A stretch of 64,000 nucleotides of DNA from Cyclobacteriaceae bacterium. GTDB lineage: Bacteria > Bacteroidota > Bacteroidia > Cytophagales > Cyclobacteriaceae. Position 1 is the first letter of the stretch, and each line of letters starts with the position of its first letter. Location of the stretch: assembly GCA_020436165.1 (NCBI GenBank), contig JAGQYI010000026.1:1-64000 (forward strand), in the 5' to 3' direction. Both the position numbers and the translations under genes were made by a program. Below the pieces are notes generated by a model, which saw nothing but the letters and a program-made list of their open reading frames with translations, did not search any database and was not told the origin of the DNA. Positions 62,201 to 64,000 of this stretch are shown here, piece by piece.

Positions 62201-64000
62201 TTAGAGCCCTAACCTAAGTGTGAAAATGAATGTACGTGCACCTGGATTGGTGAAATAGTCTATCCCCTGAGAGAATCCGACTCCTTGTTGGTTTATATCA
62301 GGATCAACGCCTTCTACACCCGTCCATATAATCAGGTTTCTACCTGCTGCTGATAGCTCTACATAATCAATGCCTTTAGGCAATCCTTTACGTAAAGTAT
62401 AACTAATAGAGGCTTCTCTAAGTCTCGTCCAGCTTCCATCTGTTATTGTTAATTCATTGAGTACTGCGTCACCAAATCCTTGTTTGGTTGTATACCAGCT
62501 TTGATCAAGCAGCACATCGCCACCACCGAAATTATGAATATTACCACGAACAGTAGTTCCTGCAGGGATTAAGTCCCCCGCATAATTGTACATGTCTTTG
62601 GTTAAGGTAACTTCATTTGCTGAATAGGCAATGGTTCCAAAGTTTCCAAGAATAAAATTGGTTCGTTGTGAAAAGTCATTGCCCTGAACAGTTTCGAACA
62701 ATAGGTTCAAACGCAGGTTCTTATAGGAAGCATTAATTCCAAGTCCTCCTTTCCAATCCGGGTTGGGATCACCAACCACCTGATTGCCACTCAAATCTGT
62801 TTCAGGGAATCCGTGCGCATCAAAAACTTTGTTTCCATTTTCATCGCGTAATATTCCCTGGGTATAAAATACACCAAGAGGATATCCTTCAATAGCTACT
62901 GTTTGAACTGAACTGCCAATGCTAAAGTCGATCACACTTCCATTTGTTTTGACTACCAAGTTTTTATTTTTGCTGTAGTTCACGTCAAATCCTACTTTCC
63001 AGTCGTCTTTATCAAGGATTCTAAAACCGGTTTCAATCTCCACTCCTTTGTTGGTCATGTCGGCACCATTACCGAATATAGTTTCGAACCCAACTGATGT
63101 AGGAAGTTGTAATGTTAAGAAAAGGTCTTTTCCTTTATTAGAATAATAGGTGAATGAAAATGATATTCTGTTTTGTAAAAATCTTAGGTCAATGCCATAT
63201 TCATTTTCCGTTTTAATTTCAGGCTTTAAATCAGGATTACCTAATTGCTCATTTAATTGATATCCGCCTCCAAAATATACTAAATCCAGCCCGTCAGAAA
63301 ATGAGGAGAATGATCCTACTTCATAAACAGTTTGATCTCGGTAAGGACTAGGTCCGTGTCCCACCAATCCATAGGTAAATCGTAATTTACCAAAATTAAT
63401 CCATTGGGGAAGATCAAAGGTTTCAGAAGCAATCCATCCCAGTTCCAATGATGGATAGAAGAACGGATCTTTCAATGTTGAGACATTTTCATAGGCTCCA
63501 GATAAGGTCATTAGGAGCATGTTTTTATAGTCAAAGGTTGATGTTCCAAATAACCTGTTACTTCTTTGGTCATACCTTGTAATCTCACTATTAATATTAT
63601 CTATGGATGTCAATTGATTTGGGGCGTAAATTCCTCTAAAATTCTCTGTGAAATTGATAGCTTGTGAATAGTTGTTTTTCCTACTATTTGAGATCAAGCC
63701 AAACCCTAAATTGGTATTATTAGTAAGGCCTTCAATAATGTTAAAATTAAGTCGAGCAATAAAATCTGCGCTATAATCAAATGAAGTAATAACTTCATCC
63801 TCAAGTTCACCTCCTGTGCTTCCGGCCGAGTACTCTGGGAAAAAGTATAGTCTTGAGTCATTATACATATCTACACTTCCCCTTGCTACCAGGGTAACAT
63901 TGCCATTTATTTTGTAGTCAAACTGGGTCGTACCAACAAATCGATTTACATCTGATGTGTTTAGCTGTTCATTTACTGTCCAAAGTGGATTATTATAGGT
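62201..64000 (-). CDS. SusC/RagA-family TonB-linked outer membrane protein (partial, 5' end outside window)
   Basis: The open frame runs without a stop from the window edge at 64000 to 62201. About 599 residues of the C-terminal barrel are therefore present, and the signal peptide, CarboxypepD_reg and plug domains are missing. Typical SusC segments are NNPLWTVNEQLNTSDVNRF at the cut end, LELGWIASETFDLPQWINFGKLRFTYG, GNPDLKPEIKTENEYGIDLRF and the C-terminal NPGARTFIFTLRLGL. The ATG at 63868 is internal, not the start. With SusD (19 bp downstream) it forms a TonB-driven uptake complex. Confidence 0.94.
   Translation of the reverse strand, partial: TYNNPLWTVNEQLNTSDVNRFVGTTQFDYKINGNVTLVARGSVDMYNDSRLYFFPEYSAGSTGGELEDEVITSFDYSADFIARLNFNIIEGLTNNTNLGFGLISNSRKNNYSQAINFTENFRGIYAPNQLTSIDNINSEITRYDQRSNRLFGTSTFDYKNMLLMTLSGAYENVSTLKDPFFYPSLELGWIASETFDLPQWINFGKLRFTYGLVGHGPSPYRDQTVYEVGSFSSFSDGLDLVYFGGGYQLNEQLGNPDLKPEIKTENEYGIDLRFLQNRISFSFTYYSNKGKDLFLTLQLPTSVGFETIFGNGADMTNKGVEIETGFRILDKDDWKVGFDVNYSKNKNLVVKTNGSVIDFSIGSSVQTVAIEGYPLGVFYTQGILRDENGNKVFDAHGFPETDLSGNQVVGDPNPDWKGGLGINASYKNLRLNLLFETVQGNDFSQRTNFILGNFGTIAYSANEVTLTKDMYNYAGDLIPAGTTVRGNIHNFGGGDVLLDQSWYTTKQGFGDAVLNELTITDGSWTRLREASISYTLRKGLPKGIDYVELSAAGRNLIIWTGVEGVDPDINQQGVGFSQGIDYFTNPGARTFIFTLRLGL

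Noticed and set aside
62201-63868. Complete 555-aa outer membrane protein starting at 63868
   Set aside because: The frame stays open to the window edge and encodes normal SusC barrel sequence upstream of that Met, so this is an internal methionine of a truncated gene.
1-64000. CRISPR arrays, insertion sequences, prophage or integrase genes
   Set aside because: No regularly spaced repeats, transposase, integrase or phage structural motifs were found on reading either strand.

Overview
The window looks like chromosomal DNA of an aerobic, Gram-negative Bacteroidota bacterium, most likely of the order Cytophagales. The evidence is a SusC/SusD pair, a CarboxypepD_reg-type TonB receptor, a short Bacteroidota-type RpoD, LPS/Kdo genes, signal peptides typical of the phylum, start sites without clear Shine-Dalgarno sequences, and several promoters of the TTG-N17-19-TAnnTTTG class. 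Gene density is high. I see no insertion sequence, prophage or CRISPR array. The genus assignment is inference.

Layout. 1-2.9 kb: a three-gene VWA/AAA+ operon. 2.9-5.1 kb: rsgA and waaA (kdtA) on the minus strand. 5.2-10.4 kb: a secreted barrel-like protein, enoyl-CoA hydratase, low-molecular-weight tyrosine phosphatase and a secreted unknown, then (minus) an M14 carboxypeptidase and a large BNR-repeat protein. 13.7-16.4 kb: an FMN glutamate-synthase-like oxidoreductase and an FAD monooxygenase. 16.6-18.5 kb: thioredoxin-like protein, Ppx/GppA, small barrel. 18.5-22.5 kb (minus): transsulfuration pair (CBS-like, CGS/CGL-like) and a PolX-type protein whose polymerase site is lost. 24.6-26.3 kb: GT2 glycosyltransferase overlapping an ECF sigma factor. 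26.4-30 kb: tgt, a four-helix-bundle ORF bracketed by repeats, an LptF/G permease and an EamA transporter.

30-35.3 kb is a TetR-ABC-HlyD-TolC type I secretion operon with a long palindromic operator candidate in front of tetR and a strongly degenerate ATPase domain. 35.3-42.8 kb is a kynurenine / 2-aminomuconate catabolic region: ALDH and SDR on the minus strand, haaO, ACMSD, ogt, kynU and kmo on the plus strand, with a RelE/ParE toxin-antitoxin pair between the two arms. Together these enzymes would take kynurenine through 3-hydroxykynurenine, 3-hydroxyanthranilate, 2-amino-3-carboxymuconate semialdehyde and 2-aminomuconate semialdehyde to 2-aminomuconate. The first two steps from tryptophan and the deaminase are not in the window.

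42.8-51.6 kb: an MltF-like lytic transglycosylase, a TonB receptor divergent from a large secreted M14 peptidase, and P5C dehydrogenase. 51.8-55.8 kb: a hybrid-architecture sensor kinase, its NarL-type regulator and primary sigma factor RpoD. 55.9-58.1 kb: a 37-residue membrane peptide missed by length-limited gene finding, a CarboxypepD_reg protein, an ArsR-type regulator overlapping a HAD phosphatase, and tRNA-Pro(CGG). 58.2-64 kb: an esterase, a third M14 peptidase, then SusD and a SusC gene cut by the window end.

Best candidates for new biology are the repeat-bracketed four-helix-bundle ORF between tgt and lptG, the secretion operon with its operator and atypical ATPase, the polymerase-dead PolX, the Tgt lacking its zinc cysteines, and the small membrane peptide.
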